From: Micromonospora sp. MW-13
Lineage (GTDB): Bacteria; Actinomycetota; Actinomycetes; Mycobacteriales; Micromonosporaceae
Direction of reading: 5' to 3'
DNA length: 64,000 bases
NCBI RefSeq assembly: GCF_003434305.1
Contig: NZ_QKKX01000026.1
Location: forward strand, 1-64,000
Shown here: positions 17,430 through 25,768 of the stretch, in pieces
Numbering within the stretch: position 1 is the first letter of the stretch
Layout: each line of letters starts with the position of its first letter
The notes under the pieces: model-generated
What the model was told of the DNA's origin: nothing
The model's input: the letters and a program-made list of their open reading frames with translations, nothing else
The model's database searches: none
Position numbers and translations under genes: made by a program

Positions 17430-18095
17430 GTGTCCACACCAGCCGCCACGACCGGGCCGCTGCGCCGGGTACCGGTCCAGGGTCGAAGCGTGGCGCGGGT
17501 CCAGCGGATGCTGGACGCCTGTGCCGAACTCGTCGACGAGGTGGGGTACGAGGGACTGACCACGACCCTGCTCGCCGAGCGTGCCGAGGTGGCGATCGGG
17601 TCGGTCTACCAGTTCTTCCCGGACAAGCGGGCGATCGTGCAGGCGCTGACCCTGCGCACGATGGAGTCCTACCTCCAGCGGCTCGACGAGCGGTTCGCCT
17701 CGGACGACCTGACCCACTGGTGGGACGGCGTCGACGCGGGGATCGACGAGTACATCACGATGCACCGCACCGTCCCCGGGTTCCGCACCCTGCACTTCGG
17801 CGACGTGGTCGACCTGCACCTGCTCGACGAGCAGCGGGACAACAACGGCGTGATCGCCGACCAGTTGGACCGGGTGCTCACCGAGCGGTTCGGGATGGCC
17901 GACGAGCCGCGCCTGCGGTTCTGCCTGGAGATCGCCGTCGAGGCCGCGGACGCACTGATCAAGCTGGCGTTCCGGCGCAACGCCGAGGGCGACGAGCGGG
18001 TGCTCGCCGAGGCCAAGGCGCTCATCCGCGAGTACCTGCACCGGCACGTCACCGCCTCGGCCGACGCCGCCGCCTCGCCCGCCACCCCCTCCTGA
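17430..18095 (+). CDS. TetR-family transcriptional regulator
   Basis: A 221-residue repressor-type protein. The N-terminal helix-turn-helix is visible as LTTTLLAERAEVAIGSVYQFFPDK, the classical TetR signature, and the remaining helices form a ligand/dimer domain. GTG at 17430 is preceded by a GGGGGG-type purine run. It is divergent from the lactone oxidase and 47 bp from the convergent deaminase/aldolase. It probably regulates itself and the oxidase through the AT-rich palindrome at 17303-17321. Confidence 0.88.
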   Translation: MSTPAATTGPLRRVPVQGRSVARVQRMLDACAELVDEVGYEGLTTTLLAERAEVAIGSVYQFFPDKRAIVQALTLRTMESYLQRLDERFASDDLTHWWDGVDAGIDEYITMHRTVPGFRTLHFGDVVDLHLLDEQRDNNGVIADQLDRVLTERFGMADEPRLRFCLEIAVEAADALIKLAFRRNAEGDERVLAEAKALIREYLHRHVTASADAAASPATPS

Positions 18096-18142
18096 TCCCG
18101 GCCGCCGGGGGCGGCCCGACCTCCTGGAACCGCTCCGGGCGG

Positions 18143-19351
18143 CTACAGGAACGCGTGGCCCTCCCCCCGGTAGGTGGGGACGCTGCCCACCACCCGGTCG
18201 CCCTCGACCAGGTGCAGCTCGTTGACGTGCTCGCAGGGCTCACCGGCCTTGGCGTGCCGGAACCAGACCCGGTCGCCGACCCGCAGGTCGTCCGCCGCCC
18301 GGCCGGCCAGCGGCGTCTGCACCTCGCCGGCCCCCTCCGCGCCGAGCAGCTTCAGCCCGGTCGGCAGCCAGGGGGCGGGCAGGCGGGTGTCGGCGGCCGG
18401 GCCGGAGGCGATCCAGCCGCCGCCGAGCACCGTGGCCAGCCGGGGGGCCGGGCGGCGGACCACCGCGCAGGCGAAGAACGCCGCCGGGGTGGGGCGCCAG
18501 GCGCGGTACGCGTCGAACAGCGTCGGCCCGTACAGGCCGGACCCCGCGGTGACCTCGGTGACCGCGGGGTCGGCGCTGGTCGCCGCCACGCTGCCGGTGC
18601 CGCCGCCGTTGACGAACTCCAGCTCGGCGTGCTCGCGTACCGCGGCCACCGCCGCGCTTCGGCGGGCCAGCAGCTCCCGGTAGGAGCCGCGCTGGGCCAC
18701 CCGGATCGCGGCGGCCAGCGCCGCCCGTCCCGGCGGCGCATCGCCCAGCCCGGCGATCTGCGCCTCGTACGACATCAGGCCGACCAGCCGGAAGCCGGGC
18801 CGGCCGGCGACGGCGGCGGCGAGCGCGCCGGCCGCCCGGGCGCTGTGCACCGGGGAGCGGCGCACCCCGACGTGCACCCGCCCGCGCAGGGGCCGCCAGG
18901 AGGCGTCCAGGTCGATGCAGACCCGCAGCGGGGGGCGACCGCCCGGCGGGCGGACCGCGTCGATGAGGTCGAGCTGGTCGGTGCCGTCGACCATCAGGGT
19001 GACGGCCCGGGCCAGCTCCCCGTCGCCGGCCAGCTCGGCGAGCGCCCCCCGGTCGGCCGTGGGGTAGGCCACCAGCGCGTCGTCGGTCACGCCGGTGCGG
19101 ACCAGCCAGCTCGCCTCGGGCAGGGTGAACGCCATCACCCCCGCCCAGCCGGGTCGGCCCAGCACGCGGCCGAGCAACCCGCGGGCGCGCACGGACTTGC
19201 TGGCGACCCGGATCGCCTTGCCGCCGGCGCGTGGGGGCAGCGCCGCGGCGTTGGCGTCGAACGCCGTCAGGTCGACCACCGCGTACGGCGGGTCGAGGTG
19301 GGCGGTCGCCCGGTCCAGGCGCTCGCGAAGTTTGTCGCTTTCGGTGGCCAC
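18143..19351 (-). CDS. PLP-dependent amino-acid deaminase/aldolase (alanine racemase-like N domain)
   Basis: Fold-type III PLP enzyme of 402 residues, related to D-serine dehydratase and D-threonine aldolase. Lys52 in AIRVASKSVR is the expected PLP Schiff-base residue. The C-terminal metal-binding stretch FRHAKAGEPCEHVNEL matches the D-ser_dehydrat domain (His and Cys ligands). It likely cleaves or dehydrates a D-amino acid; the exact substrate is unknown. The GTG start is 6 nt after a TAGCGT -10 hexamer (19358-19363, minus strand), suggesting a leaderless mRNA. It is grouped with the FAD lactone oxidase and TetR gene. Confidence 0.85.
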   Translation of the reverse strand: MATESDKLRERLDRATAHLDPPYAVVDLTAFDANAAALPPRAGGKAIRVASKSVRARGLLGRVLGRPGWAGVMAFTLPEASWLVRTGVTDDALVAYPTADRGALAELAGDGELARAVTLMVDGTDQLDLIDAVRPPGGRPPLRVCIDLDASWRPLRGRVHVGVRRSPVHSARAAGALAAAVAGRPGFRLVGLMSYEAQIAGLGDAPPGRAALAAAIRVAQRGSYRELLARRSAAVAAVREHAELEFVNGGGTGSVAATSADPAVTEVTAGSGLYGPTLFDAYRAWRPTPAAFFACAVVRRPAPRLATVLGGGWIASGPAADTRLPAPWLPTGLKLLGAEGAGEVQTPLAGRAADDLRVGDRVWFRHAKAGEPCEHVNELHLVEGDRVVGSVPTYRGEGHAFL

Positions 19352-19357
19352 GTGTGC

Positions 19358-19363
19358 ACGCTA
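19358..19363 (-). promoter_or_regulatory. -10 TAGCGT, leaderless-type
   Basis: The hexamer lies 6 nt before GTG 19351 on the minus strand; no ribosome site is present. Confidence 0.5.
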
Positions 19364-19480
19364 ACTGTCAAACGGTCAATGCGAAATACCCTCGCGTATG
19401 CCTGGCTGGGGCCGGTTGCCCCGGCGGCCTAGGCTCGGCGAGCAGGCAATGTCGCGGACGGGGCGACCCCCGGCCGGGAC

Positions 19481-19527
19481 TAGAGTGTTGCACCGGGACT
19501 GCCCAGCGTTGGGTCGGCACGTGGAGG
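19481..19527 (+). promoter_or_regulatory. tmk -10 TAGAGT and Shine-Dalgarno GGAGG
   Basis: TAGAGT (19481-19486) is a good -10. GGAGG at 19523-19527 is ideally spaced (7 nt) from an ATC codon at 19535 that is in frame with the kinase gene, but it is 40 nt from the first ordinary start codon, GTG 19568. Confidence 0.5.
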
Positions 19528-19567
19528 TACGGCCATCGAAAGCCAGAACAGCGGCGAGTCGCCCGGC

Positions 19568-21889
19568 GTGTCGTCCGGCGACCGGCCCGACAACGCCACC
19601 ACCGGCCCGTCCGCCGCTGCGGCCGGTGCCGCGTCCGGTCCCCGGGCCGCCGCCCCGGCCGACGCCGGCTCCCAGGGCGCCGACCCGGCCGAGGCCGCCA
19701 CCGACGAGGCCGGCGGCCAACCCGGCGCTCCCGCCGGGGGCGCGGCCACGAGCCAGGCCGCCGACCGGTCCGGGGCCGCCGCGATCCGCTCCGTGCTGCG
19801 CATCCAGCCGTTCCGCCGGCTGTGGATCGTGCTCGGCGCCGCCTCCTTCGGCGACTGGCTGGGCCTGCTCGCCACCTCCGTCTTCGCCGCCGCCCAGGTC
19901 TCGGGCAGCACCGCGCAGGGCGCCGCGTTCGGCACCCTGATCGCGATCCGGCTGCTGCCCGCGCTGATCCTCGGCCCGGTGGCCGGTGTCCTCGCCGACC
20001 GGTTCGACCGGCGCTGGACGATGGTCATCTGCGATGTGCTGCGCTTCCTGCTGTTCGCCTCCATCCCGCTGTTCGCGCTCACCGGGGCCAGCGGTGGCCT
20101 GGTGGTCGGCTGGGCGGCGGTCGCCACCTTCCTGATCGAGACGATCACCCTGCTGTGGATCCCGGCCAAGGAGGCCGCGGTCCCCAACCTGATCCCGCGC
20201 GCCCGGCTGGAGGCGGCCAACCAGCTCACCCTGATCACCACGTACGGCCTCACCCCGATCGCCGCCGCGCTCGGCCTGGCCGTGCTCGACCGCAGCATCC
20301 GGGGCGCGGCCGGCGGCGAGATCCCGTCCTGGGCCGAGCCGGCGCAGATCGCGCTCTGGTTCAACGCCTTCTCCCGGCTGGCCACCGCTCTGGTCGTCGC
20401 GTTCGGGATCAAGGAGATCAGCCAGGCGCAGACCGACGAGGCGGAGCGCACCGGGCAGGGCATGCGGCACCAGTTCACCGAGGGCTGGAAGTACATCGGC
20501 CAGACCCCGCTGGTGCGCGGCCTGGTGCTCGGCATCTTCGGCGCGTTCGCCGGCGGCGGCATCGTGATCGGCACGGCGAAGTTCTTCGCCGCCTCGCTCG
20601 GCGCCGGCGACGCCGCGTTCTATCTGCTCTTCGGCGCGATGTTCATCGGCCTCGCCGTGGGCATCGGGCTCGGCCCGATGATCGTCCGGGACATGTCCCG
20701 GCGGCGCTGGTTCGGCATGAGCATCGTGCTGGCCAGCGCGTCCGTGCTGGTGCTCGCGTTCGCCATCCACCTGTCCATGGCGATGCTCGGCGCGGTCCTG
20801 GTCGGCGCGGGGGCCGGGATGGCCTTCCTCGCCGGCACCACCCTGCTCGGCGGCGAGGTCGCCGACGAGGTGCGCGGCCGGGTCTTCGCGGTGGTGCAGA
20901 TCGGCACCCGGTTGGTACTGATCCTGGCCATCGCGCTGAGCAGCCTGCTGGTCGGTGTCGGCGGCTCCCGCAAGCTGACCATCGCCGACCTGGGTGTCTC
21001 CGTCTCGTCCACCCGGCTGCTGCTGCTCGCCGCGGGCGCCGCCGGCATCTTCGCCGGGATCAGCGCGTTCGGGCAGATGGACGACAAGAAGGGCGTGCCG
21101 GTCCTCGCCGACCTGTGGGGATCGATCCGGGGCCGCCCGCTGATGCCGGCCGAGCAGTTCGTCTCCAGCGGGCTCTTCGTGGTCTTCGAGGGCGGCGAGG
21201 GCGCCGGCAAGTCGACCCAGCTCGCCGCGCTCGCCGAGCGGTTGCGCGGGCAGGGCCGGGAGGTGTTGGTGACCCGGGAGCCGGGGGCCACCGGAATCGG
21301 CGAGCGGATCCGCTCGCTGGTGCTCGACACCGCCGCCGAGGCGCCGTCGCCACGCGCCGAGGCGCTGCTCTACGCCGCGGACCGGGCGCACCACGTGGCC
21401 ACCGTGGTCCGGCCGGCGCTCGTCCGGGGCGCGGTGGTGATCAGCGACCGGTACGTCGACTCGTCGCTGGCGTACCAGGGCGCCGGGCGGACGCTGCCCG
21501 TCGACGAGGTCTCCTGGCTCTCCTCCTGGGCCACCGGCGGACTCAAGCCCGACCTGGTGGTGCTGCTCGACGTCGAACCGCACACCGGGCTGTCCCGGGT
21601 CGCGGCGCGCAACGCCGGGGCCGACCGGCTGGAGGCCGAGTCCGTCGCCTTCCACGAGCGGGTCCGGTACGCCTTCCTCGACCTCGCCGCGAACGACCCC
21701 AAGCGGTACCTGGTGCTCGACGCGTCCCGCCCGGTCGGGGAGACCGCCGAGCTGGTGGCCCGGCGGGTGCAGGAATTCCTGGTCGACCCGGCCGGCATCG
21801 TGCACCCCCGCCCCGCCCAGGGGCCGGACACCTCGGTGCAGCCGGAGTTATCGGACACGGAGCTGGTGACGATGGAGCACCGGACCTGA
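19568..21889 (+). CDS. tmk: Fused MFS transporter / thymidylate kinase
   Basis: Bifunctional 773-residue protein. After a disordered Ala/Gly/Asp-rich N-terminus (about 75 residues) comes a 10-12 segment MFS permease (about 80-510), then a complete dTMP kinase domain (about 540-745). The kinase shows the P-loop FEGGEGAGKSTQ, REPG and the DRYVDSSLAYQG motif. dTMP kinase is essential for dTTP synthesis; the function of the fused permease is unknown. The fusion is known in actinobacteria. The start is given as GTG 19568, but a GGAGG spaced for ATC 19535 suggests translation may begin 11 codons earlier at a rare codon. holB overlaps the stop by 1 bp. Confidence 0.92.
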   Translation: MSSGDRPDNATTGPSAAAAGAASGPRAAAPADAGSQGADPAEAATDEAGGQPGAPAGGAATSQAADRSGAAAIRSVLRIQPFRRLWIVLGAASFGDWLGLLATSVFAAAQVSGSTAQGAAFGTLIAIRLLPALILGPVAGVLADRFDRRWTMVICDVLRFLLFASIPLFALTGASGGLVVGWAAVATFLIETITLLWIPAKEAAVPNLIPRARLEAANQLTLITTYGLTPIAAALGLAVLDRSIRGAAGGEIPSWAEPAQIALWFNAFSRLATALVVAFGIKEISQAQTDEAERTGQGMRHQFTEGWKYIGQTPLVRGLVLGIFGAFAGGGIVIGTAKFFAASLGAGDAAFYLLFGAMFIGLAVGIGLGPMIVRDMSRRRWFGMSIVLASASVLVLAFAIHLSMAMLGAVLVGAGAGMAFLAGTTLLGGEVADEVRGRVFAVVQIGTRLVLILAIALSSLLVGVGGSRKLTIADLGVSVSSTRLLLLAAGAAGIFAGISAFGQMDDKKGVPVLADLWGSIRGRPLMPAEQFVSSGLFVVFEGGEGAGKSTQLAALAERLRGQGREVLVTREPGATGIGERIRSLVLDTAAEAPSPRAEALLYAADRAHHVATVVRPALVRGAVVISDRYVDSSLAYQGAGRTLPVDEVSWLSSWATGGLKPDLVVLLDVEPHTGLSRVAARNAGADRLEAESVAFHERVRYAFLDLAANDPKRYLVLDASRPVGETAELVARRVQEFLVDPAGIVHPRPAQGPDTSVQPELSDTELVTMEHRT

Positions 21890-23178
21890 TGCCCGACGTC
21901 TTCGCCGACCTGGTCGGGCAGGACGACGCCGTCGACACGCTGCGCCGGGCCGCCGCGTCCGCCGCAGCCGTGCTGCGCGGGGCCGCCGCCGCCCACGCGG
22001 CGGCCACCGCCGGCCCGGTCGACCCCGACGACGCCGACGCCCTCGCCGCCGAGGCGGAGGCCGAGGCCGCCGAGGGGGCGGGCGGGGCAGACCCCGGGGC
22101 GGGGATGACCCACGCGTGGATCTTCACCGGGCCACCCGGCTCGGGCCGCTCGGTGGCGGCCCGAGCCTTCGCCGCCGCCCTCCAGTGCCTGCACGGCACC
22201 GGCTGCGGCGAGTGCCAGGGCTGCCACACCACGCTCGCCGGCACCCACGCCGACGTCCGGCTGGTGGTGCCCGAGGGGCTCTCGATCGGGGTGGGCGAGA
22301 TGCGCGCCCTGGTGCTCCGGGCGGCGAGCACCCCGTCCGGCGGCCGGTGGCAGGTGGTGATCGTCGAGGACGCCGACCGGCTCACCGAGGCGGCCGGCAA
22401 CGCGCTGCTCAAGGCCGTCGAGGAGCCGCCGCCGCGGACCGTCTTCCTGCTCTGTGCCCCGTCCACCCACCCGGACGACGTCTCGGTGACCATCCGGTCG
22501 CGCTGCCGGGTCGTACCGCTGCGGCAGCCGGCGCCCGAGGCGGTGGCCGAGGTGCTGGTCCGCCGGGGCGTCGCGCCGGAGGTGGCACGGTGGGCGGCGG
22601 CGGCGGCGCAGGGGCACGTGGGCCGGGCCCGGCGGCTCGCCGGCGACCCGGAGGCCCGCAGCCGGCGCGACGCGGTGCTCGCGGTGCCGCGCCGGCTGAC
22701 GGGGGTGGGCGCCGCCTTCGACGCGGCGTCCGCGCTGATCGAGGCAGCCGAGGCGGAGGCCGAGGCGGCCGTGGTGGAGAGCGACGCCGCCGAGCGGGCC
22801 GCGTTGCAGACGGCGCTCGGCGCGGGCGGCACCGGCCGGGGCGCGGCCGGGGCGATGCGCGGGGCCGCCGGTCAGCTCAAGGAACTGGAGCGGCGGCAGA
22901 AGTCGCGGGCCACCCGGGCCCAGCGGGACGCCCTGGACCGGGCCCTGGTCGACCTTGCCGGCTTCTACCGGGACGCGCTCACCATGGCACTGCGCGCGCC
23001 GGTCGCCCCGGTGCACACCGACACCGCCGCGCTGGCCGAGGCCGGCGCGCAGCGGTGGGCCGCCGAGGGGGCGCTGCGCCGGCTGGAGGCCGTGCTGGAG
23101 TGCCGGGCCGCCATCGAGGCGAACGTCAAGCCGCGGATCGCCGTGGAGGCGATGATGCTGACCCTCTGGAAGGGCTGA
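21889..23178 (+). CDS. holB: DNA polymerase III subunit delta'
   Basis: Clamp-loader subunit of 429 residues. It shows the degenerate P-loop GPPGSGRS, the zinc-binding Cys set CGECQGCHTT with an upstream Cys, the Walker B-like VIVEDADRLTEAAGNALLKAVEEPPPRTVF and sensor-like IRSRC. An Ala/Asp/Glu-rich insertion of roughly 50 residues lies between the N-terminal helix (residues 1-20) and the P-loop. ATG at 21889 shares a base with the tmk TGA. The tmk-holB pair is a widely conserved replication cluster. Confidence 0.95.
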   Translation: MPDVFADLVGQDDAVDTLRRAAASAAAVLRGAAAAHAAATAGPVDPDDADALAAEAEAEAAEGAGGADPGAGMTHAWIFTGPPGSGRSVAARAFAAALQCLHGTGCGECQGCHTTLAGTHADVRLVVPEGLSIGVGEMRALVLRAASTPSGGRWQVVIVEDADRLTEAAGNALLKAVEEPPPRTVFLLCAPSTHPDDVSVTIRSRCRVVPLRQPAPEAVAEVLVRRGVAPEVARWAAAAAQGHVGRARRLAGDPEARSRRDAVLAVPRRLTGVGAAFDAASALIEAAEAEAEAAVVESDAAERAALQTALGAGGTGRGAAGAMRGAAGQLKELERRQKSRATRAQRDALDRALVDLAGFYRDALTMALRAPVAPVHTDTAALAEAGAQRWAAEGALRRLEAVLECRAAIEANVKPRIAVEAMMLTLWKG

Positions 23179-23302
23179 CCCCTCCCCACCCCTGCCCGGT
23201 CCACAGGCCATCGACAGGCGCGATTGGTGTGCGGTACGGTCCCGTATGCCGCGGTGACGGTGGCGGCACACTCAGTGAGTGCACTGCCGGGAGGAGTCCG
23301 CG

Positions 23303-23632
23303 ATGCCTCGGGGGGAGATCGACGAGGCCTGGATCGAGGAGGCGGTGCGGCGCTACCGCCGCATCGAGTCGTTGCAGGCCGAGTTCGACCAGGCGGTGGC
23401 GACCGTGGAGGTCACCGTGCGCTCCCCGGACGGGCTGGTCGAGGTGGTGGTCACCGCGGGGGGCCGGATCACCGACGTGCGGTTCCTCGGCCCGCTGCAC
23501 AACCGTCACCCCCGGGACGTCGCCGGCTCGGTGCGGGCCGCGGTGAGCGCCGCCGCCGACGCCGCCGAGTGGGCCCGGGAGAAGCTGCACAACGAGACGT
23601 TCGCCGCGTACCGGCCGCTGGCGGGGGCCTGA
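23303..23632 (+). CDS. YbaB/EbfC-family protein
   Basis: A 109-residue protein with the YbaB fold: an N-terminal helix (EEAVRRYRRIESLQAEFDQAV), beta strands VEVTVRSPDGLVEVVVTAGGRITDVRF and a C-terminal helix. YbaB proteins bind nucleoid DNA, but the same fold occurs in EspL-type chaperones of mycobacterial ESX secretion. Because the next two genes look like EspC and WXG proteins, the chaperone role is the better guess here. GGGAGGAG precedes ATG 23303 by 6 nt. A 124-bp gap separates it from holB, so it probably has its own promoter. Confidence 0.78.
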   Translation: MPRGEIDEAWIEEAVRRYRRIESLQAEFDQAVATVEVTVRSPDGLVEVVVTAGGRITDVRFLGPLHNRHPRDVAGSVRAAVSAAADAAEWAREKLHNETFAAYRPLAGA

Positions 23633-23633
23633 G

Positions 23634-23939
23634 ATGGACGAACTGCGCGCCCTCGCCGCCCGGTTGGACGAGGCGAGCGGCACCCTCGACGCACTGGCCC
23701 GCGAGGTGACCGCCGCCGACCCGCCGCACCCGGCGTTCGGCGTGCACGTCCCGGGCCGGCCCGGCGAGATCGGCCGGGCGCTGCACCGGCGGTGGACCGA
23801 GGCGACCGGCGACCGGGCCCGAGAGGCGACTCTCGCCGCGAGCCGGCTGTCCGCCGCCGCGTCTGCCGTCCGGGGCGCCGCCGACCGGTACGCGGGCGTC
23901 GACGACGCGGCCCGACGCCGGCTGCGCCGGGAGGTCTGA
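23634..23939 (+). CDS. EspC-like / type VII secretion target-like protein
   Basis: A 101-residue, mainly helical protein. An N-terminal helix (LRALAARLDEASGTLDALA) is followed by a loop and a C-terminal helix ending in AAADRYAGVDDAARRRL. The A-x-x-Y-x-x-x-D ending is like that of EspC-type ESX-1 targets. It starts one base after the YbaB-like stop, and its TGA overlaps the next ATG. Secretion itself is inferred; no type VII core genes are in the window. Confidence 0.6.
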   Translation: MDELRALAARLDEASGTLDALAREVTAADPPHPAFGVHVPGRPGEIGRALHRRWTEATGDRAREATLAASRLSAAASAVRGAADRYAGVDDAARRRLRREV

Positions 23940-24607
23940 TGGACGCCCTGGACCGCCTCGCCGAGCCCGGCCTCGACCTGCTCGGCCGGGTCGACACGCT
24001 GCTCGCGGGCGGGGCCCCCGAGGGGCACCGGCTCTGGCCGCTGCTGCGCCGGATGCAGGTGCTCCCCGGCGAGGCGGTGCGGGGCTTCCTCGATCTGCAC
24101 CCGGCGCCGCTGGCCGACGCCGGCCACGCGGTGCGCGGGCTCGTCCGGGAGTACGACAAGGTCTGTCACCTCCTCACCGACCCCGCCGCCTGGTCCGGAC
24201 CGGCCGCGTCCGCGTACGACCAGGCCCGCTCCGCCCTGCTGCGGCACCTCGACGAGGGCCCGGAGAGCCTGGTGGGCCGGCTGGAGTCGACGGCCGGATA
24301 CGCGGACGCCCTCGCCGACTGGGTGGAGGGCAGCCGGCTCGCGCTGGCCCGGGCGCTGGCCGACGTGCTCGGCTCCGCCGAGGCGGTCCGGGTCCGCGTC
24401 GCCACCGCGCCGGGGGCCGAGGCCGGCACCGTGGGGCCGCTCGCGGCGGCCGACGTCGCGTACCGGGTGCTCTCGGTGCTGGGGGTGGCCTACGACGGTG
24501 CGGAAACGCTGCTGCGCCAGTGGTCGCCGAGCCTGGCGGAGACGACCTGGCGCGGGCCGGCGGGCGGCCCGACCCGCTACGACACCGTCACCCGGGTCGG
24601 CCGCTGA
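23939..24607 (+). CDS. WXG100-like helical protein
   Basis: A 222-residue helical protein with a central W-S-G motif in DPAAWSGPAASAYDQAR, the turn that defines WXG100-type secreted proteins. Longer than classical WXG100 proteins (about 100 residues), it may carry two helical hairpins. The C-terminus (ETTWRGPAGGPTRYD) contains a second W-R-G. ATG at 23939 overlaps the preceding stop by 1 bp, so the three genes 23303-24607 form one translationally coupled unit. Confidence 0.6.
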   Translation: MDALDRLAEPGLDLLGRVDTLLAGGAPEGHRLWPLLRRMQVLPGEAVRGFLDLHPAPLADAGHAVRGLVREYDKVCHLLTDPAAWSGPAASAYDQARSALLRHLDEGPESLVGRLESTAGYADALADWVEGSRLALARALADVLGSAEAVRVRVATAPGAEAGTVGPLAAADVAYRVLSVLGVAYDGAETLLRQWSPSLAETTWRGPAGGPTRYDTVTRVGR

Positions 24608-24921
24608 CCACGTCCGCGCCCGTCGCCGGCAGGGCTGGCGCGGCCACGGCGTCGCGCCGGTGGCACCGGTGTGATCCGGGCTTCCGGCGGCGACGCCGTG
24701 GCCTTCCCCTGCACCCCCCGCAGGTCTGCCCCCCCCACTCAACCGCCCCCGGCCGGCGTTTGTCGTCCGGCTGGGCGGGAATCAGCCGTCCGGGCGAGGC
24801 GTATCGGGACGAGGGGCCGGCGCGCGTCGGACGATTCGACGTCGATGGATCGCTGCGCCGGGTGACCGGACGGCGACCGGTGGGGTGGGTGGTGGGGGTC
24901 GCCCCGTCGTAGGGTGAGGGC
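24608..24921. other. Gene-free spacer before ricT
   Basis: A 314-bp gap. No coding potential, repeat or convincing hairpin was seen. Only a TAGGGT -10-like hexamer (24910-24915), 6 nt before ATG 24922, stands out. Confidence 0.5.
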
Positions 24922-25758
24922 ATGGGCATGCTCTGTGCGGTCAGCTTCAACCGGTACGGGCGGCTCTACTACCTCGACCCGGGCGAGTTCCGCCCGCAGG
25001 TGGGCGACCGGGTGCTGGTCCCCACCGACGACGGTCCCGAGGTGGCGGAGTGCGTCTGGGCCGCGCAGTGGGTCGGCGAGGACACCGACGGCTTCCCCAA
25101 GCTGGCCGGGCTCGCCGGGGACGACGACCTGCGCCGCGACGAGCTGCTGCGACGGCGCAAGGCCGAGGCGAAGGTGGCCGCGAAGCGGCTGATCCGCGAG
25201 CACGGCCTGCCGATGAAGGTGGTTGCCGTCGACCACGTCCTCGGCACCGACGGGGGCGGCGACCGCACCACGGTCTACTTCACCGCCCCGCACCGGGTCG
25301 ACTTCCGCTCCCTGGTCCGCGACCTCGGGGCGACCCTGCACTGCCGGGTCGAGTTGCGCCAGCTCTCCGCCCGGGACTCCGCCCGGGTGCAGGGCGGCAT
25401 CGGCTCCTGCGGCCGGGACCTGTGCTGCGCCACCTTCCTCACCGACTTTGAGCCGGTCACCATCCGGATGGCCAAGGAACAGGACCTGCCGCTGAACCCA
25501 CTGCGGATCTCCGGCGCCTGCGGCCGGCTGATGTGCTGCCTGAAGTACGAGCACCCGCTCTACCAGCGGTTCCAGGAGTCCGCCCCGTCCATCGGCAGCC
25601 GGGTGAGCACCCCCGAGGGCGACGGCCGGGTGGTGGGCCACAGCGTCCCCCGCGACTCGGTCACCGTCCGCCTGGACGCCGACGGCTCCCGCTGCTCATG
25701 CAGCAGGGCCTCGGTCTGCGCCCCCCGCCAGGCCCACGACCAGCACTACACCCCCTGA
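24922..25758 (+). CDS. ricT: PSP1/RicT-family protein
   Basis: A 278-residue protein of the PSP1 C-terminal family, homologous to Bacillus RicT/YaaT, which with RicA and RicF forms an Fe-S complex that stimulates RNase Y cleavage. The Cys motifs GSCGRDLCC and GACGRLMCC are intact. The preceding core (VYFTAPHRVDFRSLVRDLGA) is typical. A TAGGGT hexamer 6 nt before ATG 24922 suggests leaderless expression. Its 3' end shares a 14-bp palindrome with the convergent neighbour. RicA and RicF partners are not in the window. Confidence 0.9.
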   Translation: MGMLCAVSFNRYGRLYYLDPGEFRPQVGDRVLVPTDDGPEVAECVWAAQWVGEDTDGFPKLAGLAGDDDLRRDELLRRRKAEAKVAAKRLIREHGLPMKVVAVDHVLGTDGGGDRTTVYFTAPHRVDFRSLVRDLGATLHCRVELRQLSARDSARVQGGIGSCGRDLCCATFLTDFEPVTIRMAKEQDLPLNPLRISGACGRLMCCLKYEHPLYQRFQESAPSIGSRVSTPEGDGRVVGHSVPRDSVTVRLDADGSRCSCSRASVCAPRQAHDQHYTP

Positions 25759-25768
25759 CCCGGGTCAG
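25755..25768. terminator. Palindrome between convergent genes
   Basis: CTGACCCGGGTCAG is a perfect 14-bp palindrome containing both stop codons of the convergent ricT and phosphoesterase genes, which are 6 bp apart. It has no loop, so terminator function is doubtful. Confidence 0.35.
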
